From: Strongylocentrotus droebachiensis
Lineage: Eukaryota > Echinodermata > Echinoidea > Camarodonta > Strongylocentrotidae
Assembly: GCA_035222895.1 (NCBI GenBank)
Contig: JAVYIG010006381.1
Span: forward strand, 1 to 64,000
Direction: 5' to 3'
DNA length: 64,000 nt
Shown: in pieces, positions 63,905 to 64,000 of the stretch
Position numbering within the stretch: position 1 is the first letter of the stretch
Layout of the letters: each line of letters opens with the position of its first letter
Made by a program: the position numbers and the translations under genes
The notes under the pieces: generated by a model
Database searches by the model: none
What the model was told of the DNA's origin: nothing
What the model saw: the letters and a program-made list of their open reading frames with translations, nothing else

Positions 63905-64000
63905 GTAAGTTTATTAATTTAGTTGCATAAGCTTTCCTCAAAAGTAGGGATAGTCTCTCTGTGTCTCTCTGCAGGGGCACGTTACAAGACCTATTAAATT

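Larger units (their letters stand above)
50100..64000. other. Mostly non-coding right flank
   Basis: Holds the listed MITEs, microsatellites and promoter candidates. Frames of 128-169 codons (51359, 55358, 61198 reverse) have no recognisable domains and several overlap other frames. CpG-richer patches near 52200-52400 and 58380-58560 could be regulatory or small exons but show no clear splice structure. Confidence 0.5.

Noticed and set aside
1..64000. tRNA genes, known microRNAs and CRISPR arrays
   Set aside because: Read by eye for tRNA B-box sequences, common microRNA seeds (let-7, miR-1, 7, 9, 10, 31, 34, 71, 92, 124, 184) and regular short direct repeats. Nothing beyond partial seed matches was found.

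Overview
This is eukaryotic, intron-bearing, mostly non-coding DNA from a marine invertebrate, most likely an echinoderm. The grounds are the palindrome TAGGCCTA, seen seven times when chance predicts about one in 64 kb (it is common in echinoderm genomes), dense CT/GA and poly-C microsatellites, many short inverted-repeat elements and AT-rich introns. The phylum is an inference; no species can be named.

Only one protein-coding gene is well supported. It lies on the minus strand at about 38.1-48.9 kb. Nearly all of its coding sequence is one 5.6-kb terminal exon (38443-44071). A 64-nt exon at 44995-45058 supplies the true start codon: its donor and the acceptor at 44071/44072 join an ATG to the long frame in phase, with an in-frame stop just upstream. 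The predicted product is 1881 residues. In order it has two Cys-cluster zinc modules, a degenerate OTU-like domain, a transposase-like segment, a basic nuclear-localisation-like stretch, a FEN/XPG-like PIN nuclease, a tesmin/TSO1-type CXC domain and an acidic tail. A CRE and an NRF1-like site mark a probable promoter near 48.87 kb. Between promoter and start codon, a probable leader exon is present in three tandem copies (45505-47094).

Layout: 1-13.9 kb has no gene, only microsatellites, candidate bZIP-site clusters and one TATA candidate. 13.9-19.1 kb holds a cluster of related MITEs bounded by TTAA. 19.84-20.93 kb is a five-unit satellite. 21-33.9 kb is CT/GA-rich with no convincing gene. 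33.9-49.4 kb is AT-rich, poor in pyrimidine microsatellites, and contains the gene. 49.4-64 kb is again microsatellite-rich, with three more MITEs, one of them interrupted by another element, and two TATA-type promoter candidates at the right end (62.4 and 63.8 kb).

No tRNA, rRNA, recognisable microRNA or CRISPR array was seen. The short open frames outside the gene are low-complexity or overlap in several frames and are not called. No functional link between the gene and its flanks can be shown. The main interest is the gene's domain combination, which looks like a domesticated or still mobile element protein, plus its triplicated leader exon and the mosaic MITE families.
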